Part shown: piece after piece, positions 1 to 7,373 of the stretch
How the letters are laid out: every line of letters begins with the position of its first letter
Numbering within the stretch: the first letter of the stretch is position 1
DNA from: an uncultured Lactobacillus sp.
GTDB lineage: Bacteria; Bacillota; Bacilli; Lactobacillales; Lactobacillaceae
Length of the DNA stretch: 16,232 bases
Reading direction: 5' to 3'
Assembly (NCBI RefSeq): GCF_902491705.1
Contig: NZ_CABUIW010000053.1
Span: 1 to 16,232 of the forward strand
Position numbers and translations under genes: made by a program
The notes under the pieces: model-generated
What the model was told of the DNA's origin: nothing
The model's input: only the letters and a program-made list of their open reading frames with translations
Databases searched by the model: none

Positions 1-137
1 GAGTAAGGCTTAGTTTCATATACTCAAAATTCTGATCAAAGAGAACAAATATCATGCCTTTCATTTGACTTATTACCACATGACTTACTACTTGAGACAC
101 TATAACTTCTATTGAACTTATCAAAAATTAGTAGCCT

Positions 138-165
138 TTGCAACTGCCTAAAGATTAAGTATACT
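138..165 (+). promoter_or_regulatory. Putative sigma-A promoter of the GNAT gene
   Basis: A TTGCAA -35 box (138-143) and TATACT -10 box (160-165) are separated by 16 bp. The start codon is about 36 bp further on, preceded by GAAAGG. Positions 1-137 hold no gene or structure that I can recognise. Confidence 0.55.
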
Positions 166-200
166 TTTTGTAACATTATTTTCCTAGAAAGGCCGATATT

Positions 201-776
201 ATGACTGAAGAAAAAACACATTACTATTTTTCATTGATTCATTTTACAATCGATGACCTAAATATCAACTTAGTTATGCCGCAAACTTGGCAGGCAGTGG
301 ACCTATATCATGCAATTGCAGATGATCGAGCAAGCTTAGGTAAATGGCTACCTTGGGCTTACAAAATGCAGTCAGCTGATGACGAAGCCAAGTTTATCAA
401 GGGTATTCAAGAAAAGATGATCAATCAAAGAATGATTGTATTAACGATCTTGGTAAATGGCCAACCTGCTGGAATGATCGACTTGCACAATTTAGTCAAA
501 AATAAAAAAGGCGAGATTGGCTACTGGCTCTCTAGCAAGTTCCAAGGCCACGGCATCGTTACCCAAAGTACGCTCAAGTTATGCCAATATGCTTTTAGCG
601 AATTAAACTTGCAATATGTTGACTTGATTGTTGCCACCAAGAACACTTCAAGTAGCCGCGTAGCTAAACATGCCGACTTTAAGTTAATGGGCGTTCAGCC
701 CAAGCTCATCAATGACGAACTTGACGGACAGATTTTTAGAAAAATTAATCCTAAAACCAGCCAGTCAGATCTTTAA
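201..776 (+). CDS. GNAT family N-acetyltransferase (RimJ/RimL-like)
   Basis: The 191-residue product has the layout of RimJ/RimL-type acetyltransferases, which move an acetyl group from acetyl-CoA to a protein N-terminus or a small amine in the cytoplasm. Visible marks are GEIGYWLS (residues 104-111), the acetyl-CoA pyrophosphate loop QGHGI (115-119, the Q/RxxGxG/A motif), and the late NTSSSRVAKHADFKLMG segment (148-164), matching the family's usual N-x-x-S-x-x-x-x-x-x-x-GF region. Length is normal. The ATG is supported by a GAAAGG ribosome binding site 9 bases upstream and a promoter at 138-165. The last 26 bp overlap the convergent DUF554 gene, and no separate terminator is visible. The acceptor substrate cannot be told from sequence. 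Confidence 0.88.
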   Translation: MTEEKTHYYFSLIHFTIDDLNINLVMPQTWQAVDLYHAIADDRASLGKWLPWAYKMQSADDEAKFIKGIQEKMINQRMIVLTILVNGQPAGMIDLHNLVKNKKGEIGYWLSSKFQGHGIVTQSTLKLCQYAFSELNLQYVDLIVATKNTSSSRVAKHADFKLMGVQPKLINDELDGQIFRKINPKTSQSDL

Positions 777-1440
777 TAATGAAAAAGATGATGGGAACTA
801 GTAATGCTGGTAAGAAGTTCAACGTTTTTACATCACGAATTTTTAGTAATGCGAGACCAGAGCAGGCAATTAGAAAACCACCCACGATGGAAATTTCTGC
901 GACTAATGGACCAGTGAAAAAGCTAGCTGACAAGAATTTGGCAACTAGATAAATACTGCCTTGCCAGCAGAAAAGCACAGGTGCAACTAGCATCATGCCC
1001 CAACCAAAGCTAGCGCCGAAGACCATTGAAGTGACAAAGTCCATCATGGCGTTGGTGTACAACATGGTGTAGTCGCCTTTAACTGCCGCCATTACGGGGC
1101 CAACGATTGATAAAGCACCGATACAGCACAGCAAGATTTCTGTGGCTAAACCTTTGCCTAGATTGGACTTACCAGCTTTAGCAACTAAGCGGTCAAAGTG
1201 GCCTGAAATATCTAAGGCAGTGCCGATAATGCCGCCCAGTGCTAAGCTGACAATAAACAAGACAGGATAGTGGCTTTTAGGCATATTGTTAGTGACGTTT
1301 TCCCAACCAATGCCTAGTGCGGCTAATCCCATAGCGATAAACAGAACGTCTTCAAAACGCTTGTTTAAGCCCTTTTTGAGTAAACAGCCAATAGCTGTGC
1401 CCACCAATAATGCGAATGTGTTAGCAATTGTTCCTATCAT
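751..1440 (-). CDS. DUF554 family membrane protein (YdfK/YqgA-like)
   Basis: This 229-residue hydrophobic protein matches the DUF554 family from its opening (MIGTIANTFALLVGTAIG) and the repeated glycine-rich membrane segments. About six or seven transmembrane helices can be drawn, with the conserved-looking stretch IGALSIVGPVMAAVKGDY around residues 107-124 and a second one, MMDFVTSMVFGASFGWG, near 132-148. The family is widespread in Firmicutes and is usually annotated as a putative transporter; its function is not established. AGAGGTG lies 6 bases before the ATG. Its 3' end runs 26 bp into the convergent acetyltransferase gene, so the two transcripts would be complementary there. Confidence 0.88.
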   Translation of the reverse strand: MIGTIANTFALLVGTAIGCLLKKGLNKRFEDVLFIAMGLAALGIGWENVTNNMPKSHYPVLFIVSLALGGIIGTALDISGHFDRLVAKAGKSNLGKGLATEILLCCIGALSIVGPVMAAVKGDYTMLYTNAMMDFVTSMVFGASFGWGMMLVAPVLFCWQGSIYLVAKFLSASFFTGPLVAEISIVGGFLIACSGLALLKIRDVKTLNFLPALLVPIIFFIIKDLTGWF

Positions 1441-1470
1441 CCTTTTTCACCTCTAGATTTATTTTAGCGC

Positions 1471-1524
1471 AAAAAAAAACCACGATTAAAGCGCTTGAAC
1501 ATTAAAATCAGGCTTATAATCGTG
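1471..1524 (-). terminator. Rho-independent terminator of the candidate small RNA
   Basis: Minus-strand arms CACGATTATAAGC and GCTTTAATCGTG pair with a single-base bulge around a 19-base loop. They are followed by G and nine consecutive T. It would also catch readthrough from the LCP gene before DUF554. Confidence 0.7.
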
Positions 1525-1585
1525 ACGATAACCTTTACCATTAAGTGGTAGCCAATGGAGGGAACTGATCCTTCCCTTCTTGGTA
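1471..1585 (-). ncRNA. Candidate small RNA of about 115 nt with its own promoter and terminator
   Basis: On the minus strand an extended -10 box, TGCTATAAT (1591-1599), is followed by three successive hairpins. The first has outer arms CCAA/TTGG and inner arms GGGAA/TTCCC (about 1547-1578). The second is TACCA-cttaa-TGGTA (1537-1551). The third is a 12-bp GC-containing stem with one bulge (1512-1524 with 1481-1492), ending in a run of nine T (1471-1479). This is the anatomy of a small stable RNA with an intrinsic terminator. It resembles antitoxin RNAs of Gram-positive type I toxin-antitoxin loci, but I see no toxin reading frame on the opposite strand, only a 15-codon ATG frame at 1555-1602. 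An open minus-strand frame from the LCP region runs through it, but that is out of frame with the LCP gene and looks fortuitous. Confidence 0.4.
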
Positions 1586-1605
1586 CAAACATTATAGCAT
1601 AATAA

Positions 1606-1656
1606 AATAGCATCCCTAACTAGAACATTACTAGTTGGGGATGCTATTAATTTTTT
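1606..1656. terminator. Hairpin terminator downstream of the LCP gene
   Basis: The 18-base arms 1606-1623 and 1631-1648 (AATAGCATCC... and ...GGATGCTATT) surround a 7-base loop. The one imperfect pair is G-U in plus-strand RNA and A-C in minus-strand RNA. On the minus strand it follows the LCP stop codon within about 7 bases and is trailed by TTATTA. On the plus strand it is trailed by six T. It may act in both directions. Confidence 0.65.
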
Positions 1657-2890
1657 ACCAGTGGAAAGACCACTTACTGCTGCTTGAAGATGATGAACTA
1701 GACGAACTTGACGATGAAGTGCTATTTGCACCATAACCAGAATTTGAACCACTTGCTGGCTTATTTTCGTTCTGATCATAAATCTGATAAGTCGTAAACG
1801 CCGTTGGATCATCCCATTTAATATGGTTGTTTTGCTCATTCAATTCATTTTGACGAGTTTCTTCATTATCTAGCGTTTCAGTTTCAAGTCCCAGATTTCT
1901 TCTCAACTTGTTAGAAGTCTTTTGTAACTCTTCAGTTGAAGCTACCTGAATTGATGCACCATCGATCCAAGCATCGTGGCCTTGAATATATCCGCTCTTT
2001 AAGTTGCTCATGCAGCCGCGGTAATTGAGCGCCAAACTAAGCATGTCGTTGAATGACAAGTTAGTTTTGACATATTTATTAAAAATATCGACCAATTTGC
2101 GGTAATTACTAATGGTATTAACTGACATCGCCTTGTGGGCAATTGCTTCAATCACCTGACGCTGGCGAAGTTGTCTACCATAGTCACCACGTGGGTCTTC
2201 TTTTCTCATTCTGACGTAAGCTACAGCGTGGCGGCCGTTCAAGTGCTGCTTACCCTTGTGGAAATCACACCAATCATATGAGAAGTCAAACGGCACATTA
2301 ACATCAACACCGCCAACGGCATTAACTAAACTGCGCAGCGCCTTCATATTAACTTCTACATAGTAGTTAATTGGCACGTTCAACATACTGGTAATCGTCT
2401 TCATGCTTGCGGCACTGCCACCTATTTCATAGGCTGAGTTTACCCTAAACATGAAATATTTATTACCTGGATCTCCCTTAATATCGGTTAAAGTATCACG
2501 CGGTATTGAGGTCATTGTTGCTGTATTCTTTTGTGGATTAGCTGTCGCCAAAATTATGGTATCGGAATTTCCTCGGTCATGACGACCTTCAATCCCTTGG
2601 TCAACACCCAAAACTAAAATTGAAATTGGCTGTTTATTGGCAATTCTAGCAGAAGCTGGGACATTACTACCGCCCTTGCCATCAATTGCGCTGTGAATCG
2701 TAAAATACATGTGTGCTGCCCAAGCTACGCCCAAGCAGACTGCAACTAAAGCAATCAATCCAAAGAAGCGAGCAAACATATTGCCTGGCTTATATGAAGA
2801 TTGATCCGCTGCAATAGCATAATTACGGTGAAGATTAAGCGAGGATTTTTTATTGTGATAATCTTTCCTATGTTCGGAAGTTGGATCCAT
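1655..2890 (-). CDS. LytR-CpsA-Psr (LCP) family cell-wall glycopolymer ligase
   Basis: LCP proteins transfer undecaprenyl-phosphate-linked glycopolymers such as wall teichoic acid onto peptidoglycan on the outer face of the membrane. The 411 residues run: a cytoplasmic basic N-terminus of about 37 residues, one membrane anchor (about 38-60), then the LCP domain. The domain shows VLGVDQG (93-99), RGNSDTIILA (106-115), the pyrophosphate-binding SIPRDT (128-133), FRVNSAYEIGG (148-158) and DYGRQLRQRQ (236-245). The C-terminus is unusual: an Asn/Gln/Glu-rich stretch, then a run of 14 serines (392-405) and KWSFHW. The ATG is preceded at some distance (about 14 bases) by GAAGGG, so a start at Met38 cannot be excluded, though the long basic N-terminus is normal for the family. 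It is divergent from pepF and probably monocistronic. Confidence 0.9.
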   Translation of the reverse strand: MDPTSEHRKDYHNKKSSLNLHRNYAIAADQSSYKPGNMFARFFGLIALVAVCLGVAWAAHMYFTIHSAIDGKGGSNVPASARIANKQPISILVLGVDQGIEGRHDRGNSDTIILATANPQKNTATMTSIPRDTLTDIKGDPGNKYFMFRVNSAYEIGGSAASMKTITSMLNVPINYYVEVNMKALRSLVNAVGGVDVNVPFDFSYDWCDFHKGKQHLNGRHAVAYVRMRKEDPRGDYGRQLRQRQVIEAIAHKAMSVNTISNYRKLVDIFNKYVKTNLSFNDMLSLALNYRGCMSNLKSGYIQGHDAWIDGASIQVASTEELQKTSNKLRRNLGLETETLDNEETRQNELNEQNNHIKWDDPTAFTTYQIYDQNENKPASGSNSGYGANSTSSSSSSSSSSSSSSKWSFHW

Positions 2891-2990
2891 TCTTTTTATC
2901 GTTTCCCTTCAAAATTAATACAAGTTCATTTGTATCACTTTTAATCTCTAGATAAAATAAAAATAGCGATAATTAATAATAACTTATTTT

Positions 2991-3019
2991 TTGCGTTCAA
3001 TCCCATAACAGCATAATAT
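2991..3019 (+). promoter_or_regulatory. Putative pepF promoter
   Basis: A TTGCGT -35 box (2991-2996) and TAATAT -10 box (3014-3019) have the ideal 17-bp spacing. They lie 32 bp upstream of the pepF start codon, which has a strong GGAGG site at 3041-3045. Confidence 0.6.
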
Positions 3020-3051
3020 TGTAACCAAATTGAAATAACGGAGGAAAAAAT

Positions 3052-4848
3052 ATGGCAATTCCAACCAGAAATGAAGTCCCTGAAGACTTGAAATGGGACT
3101 TAACCAGAATCTTTAAAAACGACGAAGAATGGGAAAAAGCTTACGCTGAAGCTCAAAAACAAGTTGATGAATTGGGTTCTTTGAAAGGGACATTAACTCA
3201 ATCAGGTAAGAGCCTTTATGAAGGTTTAAGCAAAATCTTGGCAGTTAAGCGTAATGTTGAAAACATCTACGTTTATGCCACGATGTCTAGCGACGTTGAC
3301 ACTTCAGATGCACACTATTTAGGCTACGTTAGCCGCGTTCAAACTTTGGCTAACCAATTTGAATCTGTTACTAGCTTTATCAGCCCTGAAATTTTGAGCA
3401 TTCCTGCTGAAAAACTTGCACAATTCAAACAAGATGAACCACGCTTAAAAGACTATGAACACTACATTGAAACAATTACTAATAAGCGTCCACATACTTT
3501 GCCAGCTGAAGAAGAAAAAATCATCGCTGATGCTGGAGACGCCTTAAGTGTTTCAGAAAACACCTTTAACGTTTTAACCAACTCCGACATGGAATACGGC
3601 TATGTTCAAGATGATGATGGCAACATGGAACAATTGTCAGATGGTTTATACTCACTTTTAATCCAATCACAAAACCGTGAAGTAAGAAAAGGTGCCTTTG
3701 ACACGCTTTACGCTACATATGGTCAATTCCAAAACTCTCTTGCTTCTACTCTTTCTGGCGTTGTGAAGAAGCACAACTATAACGCTAAGATGCACAAATA
3801 CGATTCAGCTCGTGAAGCAGCATTAGCTGAGAACAACGTACCTGTGCAAGTTTATGACACTTTAATCAAGGAAGTTGATTCACACCTTGATCTTTTGCAC
3901 CGTTATGTAGCACTCCGTAAAAAGATCTTAGGCTTAAAAGACTTACAAATGTGGGACATGTACGTACCACTAACTGGTAAGCCTGCTCTTTCTTACAACT
4001 TTGAAGAAGCTAAAAAGGTAGCTAAAGAAGCCTTAGCTCCACTTGGTGAGGACTACTTAAAGCATGTCGACTATATTTTTAACAACCGCGTAATCGATGT
4101 TGTTGAATCTAAGAACAAGGTAACTGGTGCATATTCAGGTGGTGCATACGATACCGACCCATACGAATTATTAAACTGGGAAGATAACGTTGATTCACTC
4201 TACACTTTGGTTCACGAAACTGGTCACTCAGTTCACTCTTGGTACACTCGTAATACTCAACCTTACGTTTACGGTGACTACCCAATTTTCGTAGCTGAAA
4301 TTGCTTCAACCACTAACGAAAATATTTTAACTGAATACTTCTTAGACCACATCACTGATCCTAAGACGCGTGCATTTATCTTGAACTATTACCTTGATTC
4401 ATTTAAGGGTACCTTGTTCCGTCAAACGCAATTTGCAGTGTTTGAACAATTCATCCATGAAGCAGATGCTAAAGGCGAACCTCTTACTGCTGATACATTA
4501 GACGATGTATATGGTCAACTTAACCAACACTACTATGGCGACAGCGTTGAACCAGGCGGCGATATTGCGCTTGAATGGTCAAGAATTCCGCACTTCTACT
4601 ACAACTTCTATGTTTACCAATACGCAACCGGATTTGCGGCAGCAACTGCTCTTGCTAACAAGGTTGTTCATGGTACTACTGCTGATAGGGATGCATATTT
4701 AGGCTTCCTTAAGGCAGGCTCTAGTGATTACCCAACTGAAATTATGAAGCGTGCTGGTGTTGATATGACTAAGCCAGACTACTTAGAAGATGCATTTAAG
4801 ACATTTGAAAAGCGTCTTGATGAATTTGAAAGCTTGATTGAAAAATAA
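3052..4848 (+). CDS. pepF: Oligoendopeptidase F (M3 family zinc metallopeptidase)
   Basis: PepF is a cytoplasmic zinc peptidase that cleaves oligopeptides, mostly of about 7 to 17 residues, taken up or formed during protein turnover. The 598 residues match the family's usual length of about 600. The zinc site is complete: HETGH (388-392, giving two His ligands and the catalytic Glu389) with the third ligand Glu416 in VAEIASTTNE (414-423). The stretch NTQPYVYGDYPIFVAEIAS between them is typical of bacterial PepF. The C-terminal substrate-binding segment with the paired-tyrosine pattern HFYYNFYVYQYATGFAAA is also present. ATG start with GGAGG 7 bases upstream, own promoter, and a strong terminator 20 bp after the stop. 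Nothing is missing or broken. Confidence 0.97.
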   Translation: MAIPTRNEVPEDLKWDLTRIFKNDEEWEKAYAEAQKQVDELGSLKGTLTQSGKSLYEGLSKILAVKRNVENIYVYATMSSDVDTSDAHYLGYVSRVQTLANQFESVTSFISPEILSIPAEKLAQFKQDEPRLKDYEHYIETITNKRPHTLPAEEEKIIADAGDALSVSENTFNVLTNSDMEYGYVQDDDGNMEQLSDGLYSLLIQSQNREVRKGAFDTLYATYGQFQNSLASTLSGVVKKHNYNAKMHKYDSAREAALAENNVPVQVYDTLIKEVDSHLDLLHRYVALRKKILGLKDLQMWDMYVPLTGKPALSYNFEEAKKVAKEALAPLGEDYLKHVDYIFNNRVIDVVESKNKVTGAYSGGAYDTDPYELLNWEDNVDSLYTLVHETGHSVHSWYTRNTQPYVYGDYPIFVAEIASTTNENILTEYFLDHITDPKTRAFILNYYLDSFKGTLFRQTQFAVFEQFIHEADAKGEPLTADTLDDVYGQLNQHYYGDSVEPGGDIALEWSRIPHFYYNFYVYQYATGFAAATALANKVVHGTTADRDAYLGFLKAGSSDYPTEIMKRAGVDMTKPDYLEDAFKTFEKRLDEFESLIEK

Positions 4849-4868
4849 ATCTAAATATTCATGTAAAT

Positions 4869-4902
4869 AAAAAGCATGTTTCACGTGAAACATGCTTTTT
4901 TT
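4869..4902. terminator. Bidirectional terminator between convergent pepF and lctP (perfect 32-bp palindrome)
   Basis: Positions 4869-4900 are a perfect 32-bp inverted repeat (16-bp arms meeting at the CACGTG centre), ending in seven T on the plus strand and starting with A5 on the other side. It lies 20 bp after the pepF stop and 8 bp before the lctP stop, so it can end both transcripts. Its centre is the ParB-site consensus (separate entry). Confidence 0.9.
4877..4892. other. parS-like site, exact match to the ParB-binding consensus
   Basis: TGTTTCACGTGAAACA matches the chromosomal parS consensus TGTTNCACGTGAAACA at every position. It is embedded in the pepF/lctP terminator palindrome, so the match could arise from hairpin selection. 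No parA/parB gene is in the window. Confidence 0.45.
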
Positions 4903-4910
4903 ATTTTATC

Positions 4911-6425
4911 TTAAATCATACCCGTTAACAGACCAGTAATGTATAAGAACACACAGCAGACAACTAGATACAAACTGCCCCATTTAACAGTTTCTTTAAG
5001 GATTTCACCTTCATCACCCTCGCGGCTAATTGCACCTGTTGCAACGGCGATATTTTGTGGTGAAAGCATCCCTGCCGTAGCACCGGTCATGTTAGAAGCA
5101 ACAACCCAGTATTTGTTTACTCCAAGGCTAGTTGCTGCAGACAATTGCAAGTTACCAAACAAGACGTTAGCTGAAGTTGCAGAACCTGTTAAGAATGTTC
5201 CTAAGGCACCAATTAATGGTGCAAACAATGGATAAACTGGGCCAAGCAAGCTAACTAATGCAGCTGCTAATGCTTCAGTCATACCTGCGTAAACCATGAC
5301 TTTGGCAAGACCAACGATTGCACAAACAGTCACTGTAGTTTTACCTACACCCTTGATTGATTCAATCAAGATTTGCATCATGCGCTTGAAGCTTACGCCT
5401 TGAATTGAGCCACCGATTAGCGTTGCAATTAAGATTAATGTACCTGGGGATGAAAGCCAGTTGATTGAAAGAGTATTAGGATTTTTACCACTATAAACAA
5501 CTAAGTTGGTTGATACCTTGCCTAATAAGTTGTTAACGGGTGGCACTAGTGATGAAGCCAAAATTACAAAGATAAAGATCAAAATAAAGGTCGAGCAGGC
5601 TTTAAGTAGTGCCTTATTATCAGGACGTTCAACGTCTGGTTCTTCTTCGTCTTCATGCCATCTAGTCATCCAAACAGTCACTGCAATTGAGCAGATGGAA
5701 CCAGCAATTGCAGGAAGTTCGGCACCAACAAATCTAGCGGCAATCACCTGGGGAATAGCCATAGCTAAACCAGACATTAAAGTGATAAGGCCAACGCCCT
5801 TAATAGCTTTTACACCGCCACCAGTTAAAATGACCAAGATAAATGGTACAAGTACAACCAAGATGCATAACTGCAAAGAAACAAGGAATGAAAGTGCTAC
5901 TTGGTCCAAATTAGTTACTTCACCTAAAGTTAAGATTGGCAAACCAATTGCACCGTAAGCAGTGGCTGTCGTATTGGCGATCAAACTGATTACAGAAGCT
6001 TGGATCGGCTTTAATCCAAAAGCAATTAAAATCCCTGCAGAAATCGCTACGGCCGTACCAAAGCCGGCAATTGATTCTAGGAAGCCACCAAAGCCCCAAG
6101 CAATAATCAAAACGATAATTCGCTTATCTGTAGAAATGGTGGCCAGCATGTCCTGAATTGTTTTCATTCCACCTGACTCAGTCGTTACATTATAAGCAAA
6201 TAATGCCGCTACAATTACGAACATAATCGGCCAAATACCCATGATGATACCTTCTAAGGCTGCGGTCAGCGTATTTGGTACAGACAATTTAAAGCTAAAA
6301 ATTGCCAATAAGATAGTTAAAGCAAGTCCAATTATACAAGCGCGAGCTGCTGGCATACGCATTACACCCAGCGAGATGATCAGCCAGATAATTGGAATCA
6401 AAGCTATAAAAAATTTAATCCACAT
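4911..6425 (-). CDS. lctP: L-lactate permease (LctP/LldP family)
   Basis: This 504-residue membrane protein belongs to the lactate permease family (TC 2.A.14), which moves lactate with protons across the cytoplasmic membrane. Recognised stretches include GGFLESIAGFGTAVAIS, the C-terminal TGSATSANVLFGNLQ and SPQNIAVATGAISREGDEG, all strongly conserved in the family. About 12 to 14 transmembrane helices fill the sequence, with a charged loop WHEDEEEPDVERPDNK in the middle. In a lactic acid bacterium it may work in efflux or in uptake of lactate; the sequence does not say which. ATG start with GGAGAG about 9 bases upstream. It is likely transcribed alone, between the ABC-transporter terminator upstream and the palindromic terminator downstream. 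Confidence 0.95.
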   Translation of the reverse strand: MWIKFFIALIPIIWLIISLGVMRMPAARACIIGLALTILLAIFSFKLSVPNTLTAALEGIIMGIWPIMFVIVAALFAYNVTTESGGMKTIQDMLATISTDKRIIVLIIAWGFGGFLESIAGFGTAVAISAGILIAFGLKPIQASVISLIANTTATAYGAIGLPILTLGEVTNLDQVALSFLVSLQLCILVVLVPFILVILTGGGVKAIKGVGLITLMSGLAMAIPQVIAARFVGAELPAIAGSICSIAVTVWMTRWHEDEEEPDVERPDNKALLKACSTFILIFIFVILASSLVPPVNNLLGKVSTNLVVYSGKNPNTLSINWLSSPGTLILIATLIGGSIQGVSFKRMMQILIESIKGVGKTTVTVCAIVGLAKVMVYAGMTEALAAALVSLLGPVYPLFAPLIGALGTFLTGSATSANVLFGNLQLSAATSLGVNKYWVVASNMTGATAGMLSPQNIAVATGAISREGDEGEILKETVKWGSLYLVVCCVFLYITGLLTGMI

Positions 6426-6454
6426 CTATATATCTCTCCGTCAAAAATTCTCTA

Positions 6455-6481
6455 ATTATATATTTAATCATTTTTAGACAA
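6455..6481 (-). promoter_or_regulatory. Putative lctP promoter
   Basis: On the minus strand a perfect TATAAT -10 (6455-6460) lies 30 bp before the lctP start. TTGTCT (6476-6481, spacer 15) or TTTGTC (6477-6482, spacer 16) could be the -35. The -35 area touches the 44-bp repeat at 6479-6522. Confidence 0.5.
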
Positions 6482-6522
6482 AAAATAAAAATTTGAAACA
6501 TATTTCAATTAATTCGTGGATT
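6479..6522. repeat. 44-bp exact intergenic repeat, copy 1
   Basis: This 44-bp stretch is identical to 15987-16030, in the same orientation. It contains the perfect inverted repeat TTGAAA-cata-TTTCAA (6493-6508). It lies directly upstream of the lctP promoter and downstream of the ABC-transporter terminator. The flanks of the two copies differ immediately outside the repeat. Confidence 0.9.
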
Positions 6523-6525
6523 ATT

Positions 6526-6560
6526 AAAAAATCAGGCTGAATAGATTCAGTCTGATTCTT
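6526..6560. terminator. Terminator of the metal ABC transporter operon
   Basis: The 13-base arms AATCAGGCTGAAT and ATTCAGTCTGATT (6530-6542 and 6545-6557) pair except for one position. On the minus strand they follow the permease stop by about 16 bases and end in TTTTTT (6526-6531). A T-rich tail on the other side means it could also work on the plus strand. Confidence 0.8.
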
Positions 6561-6575
6561 TTATTTTGGTTTATT

Positions 6576-7373
6576 TTAATGATGTTTAATCAAGTGAACT
6601 GTATAAGCAAATAGATAAATCACTACTTCAATTGTAGCTATAAAAAATGTCGTAGGCCAATTAGTAACAAAGGCCAAATATAATCCTAACCAAACGCCTA
6701 CCAAAGCAAATACAACGGACCAAATAATCATAGTAGATATTGTTTTACCAATGTAACGTGCTGTCGATGATGGCAAGGTTAACAAAATGAAGACAAGTAA
6801 TGAACCTACAATTTGTGCACCAATAGCAACTGACATAGCTAATGTAATTAAGAAAACAATTCCAACAAAACCAGTATGTACTCCATGTGCTACAGCACCG
6901 ATATGGTCAAATGAATCAAAATTTAAATTCTTTTGCACTGATATTATTAGTATCAAGATAATAACTGATAGTATAATCAGTTCCATGACGCCTTGCTTAT
7001 CCACGCCGATAATACTACCAAACAAAATATTGGTGGCATAACGGCTATTGGAGCCTGAAATTGCTAAGAACAGAACCCCTAAACCAATAAACAAAGCAGA
7101 GATTGCACTGATTGATGATTCTTTTTGGTCGCTGTGCATTGATAATTCACCAACGCAAATTGAACCCAATAACGTAAATAGAAGCATCCCCCATAACGGC
7201 GCTATCCCGATAAATACGGCAAAAGCAGCACCAGCAAAGCCAATTTCTGATAATGTGTGAGCTAAAAATGCATAACTACGCGCTACAACATAAATACCAA
7301 CTACACCACAAGTGATTGCGATAAAAGTGCTTGCTAAGAAGGCATAACGCATAAATTCATATTGAAACATCAT
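6576..7373 (-). CDS. Metal ABC transporter permease (ABC-3 family, ZnuB/MntB-like)
   Basis: This 265-residue integral membrane protein has the pattern of ABC-3 permeases, the channel part of zinc/manganese importers: about eight transmembrane helices, the early signature CGVVGIYVVARSYAFLAHTLSEIGFAGAAFA (family form: VVLRRMALLGDALSHAVLPGVA) and the mid-protein VGSLLVFILLTLPSSTARYIG, near the site that contacts the ATPase. It begins with two consecutive ATG codons and overlaps the end of the ATPase gene by 4 bp (TGA/ATG overlap), so translation is probably coupled. No metal-binding lipoprotein gene is adjacent, so the importer would need one from elsewhere. Zn versus Mn cannot be decided from these residues. 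Confidence 0.9.
   Translation of the reverse strand: MMFQYEFMRYAFLASTFIAITCGVVGIYVVARSYAFLAHTLSEIGFAGAAFAVFIGIAPLWGMLLFTLLGSICVGELSMHSDQKESSISAISALFIGLGVLFLAISGSNSRYATNILFGSIIGVDKQGVMELIILSVIILILIISVQKNLNFDSFDHIGAVAHGVHTGFVGIVFLITLAMSVAIGAQIVGSLLVFILLTLPSSTARYIGKTISTMIIWSVVFALVGVWLGLYLAFVTNWPTTFFIATIEVVIYLFAYTVHLIKHH

Noticed and set aside
36..221. Minus-strand frame of 61 codons upstream of the GNAT gene
   Set aside because: It overlaps the GNAT promoter and start, has no recognisable family or good ribosome site, and its composition looks random.
1486..1839. Minus-strand frame of 117 codons crossing the LCP 3' end and the intergenic hairpins
   Set aside because: It lies out of frame over the serine-codon region and through a terminator and small-RNA structure. 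The open frame is a by-product of the repetitive serine codons.
2918..2935. Inverted repeat ATACAA-gttcat-TTGTAT upstream of the LCP gene, considered as an operator
   Set aside because: The arms are only 6 bp in AT-rich DNA, there is no second copy in the window, and no confident LCP promoter exists to place it against.
6493..6508. TTGAAACATATTTCAA considered as a cre or other known operator for lctP
   Set aside because: It lacks the central CG of a cre and fits no operator I know. It is part of the 44-bp repeat that also occurs away from any obvious promoter.
4939..7260. Several plus-strand frames of 64-150 codons within lctP and the ABC permease
   Set aside because: They are opposite-strand shadows of hydrophobic genes, without ribosome sites or recognisable domains.
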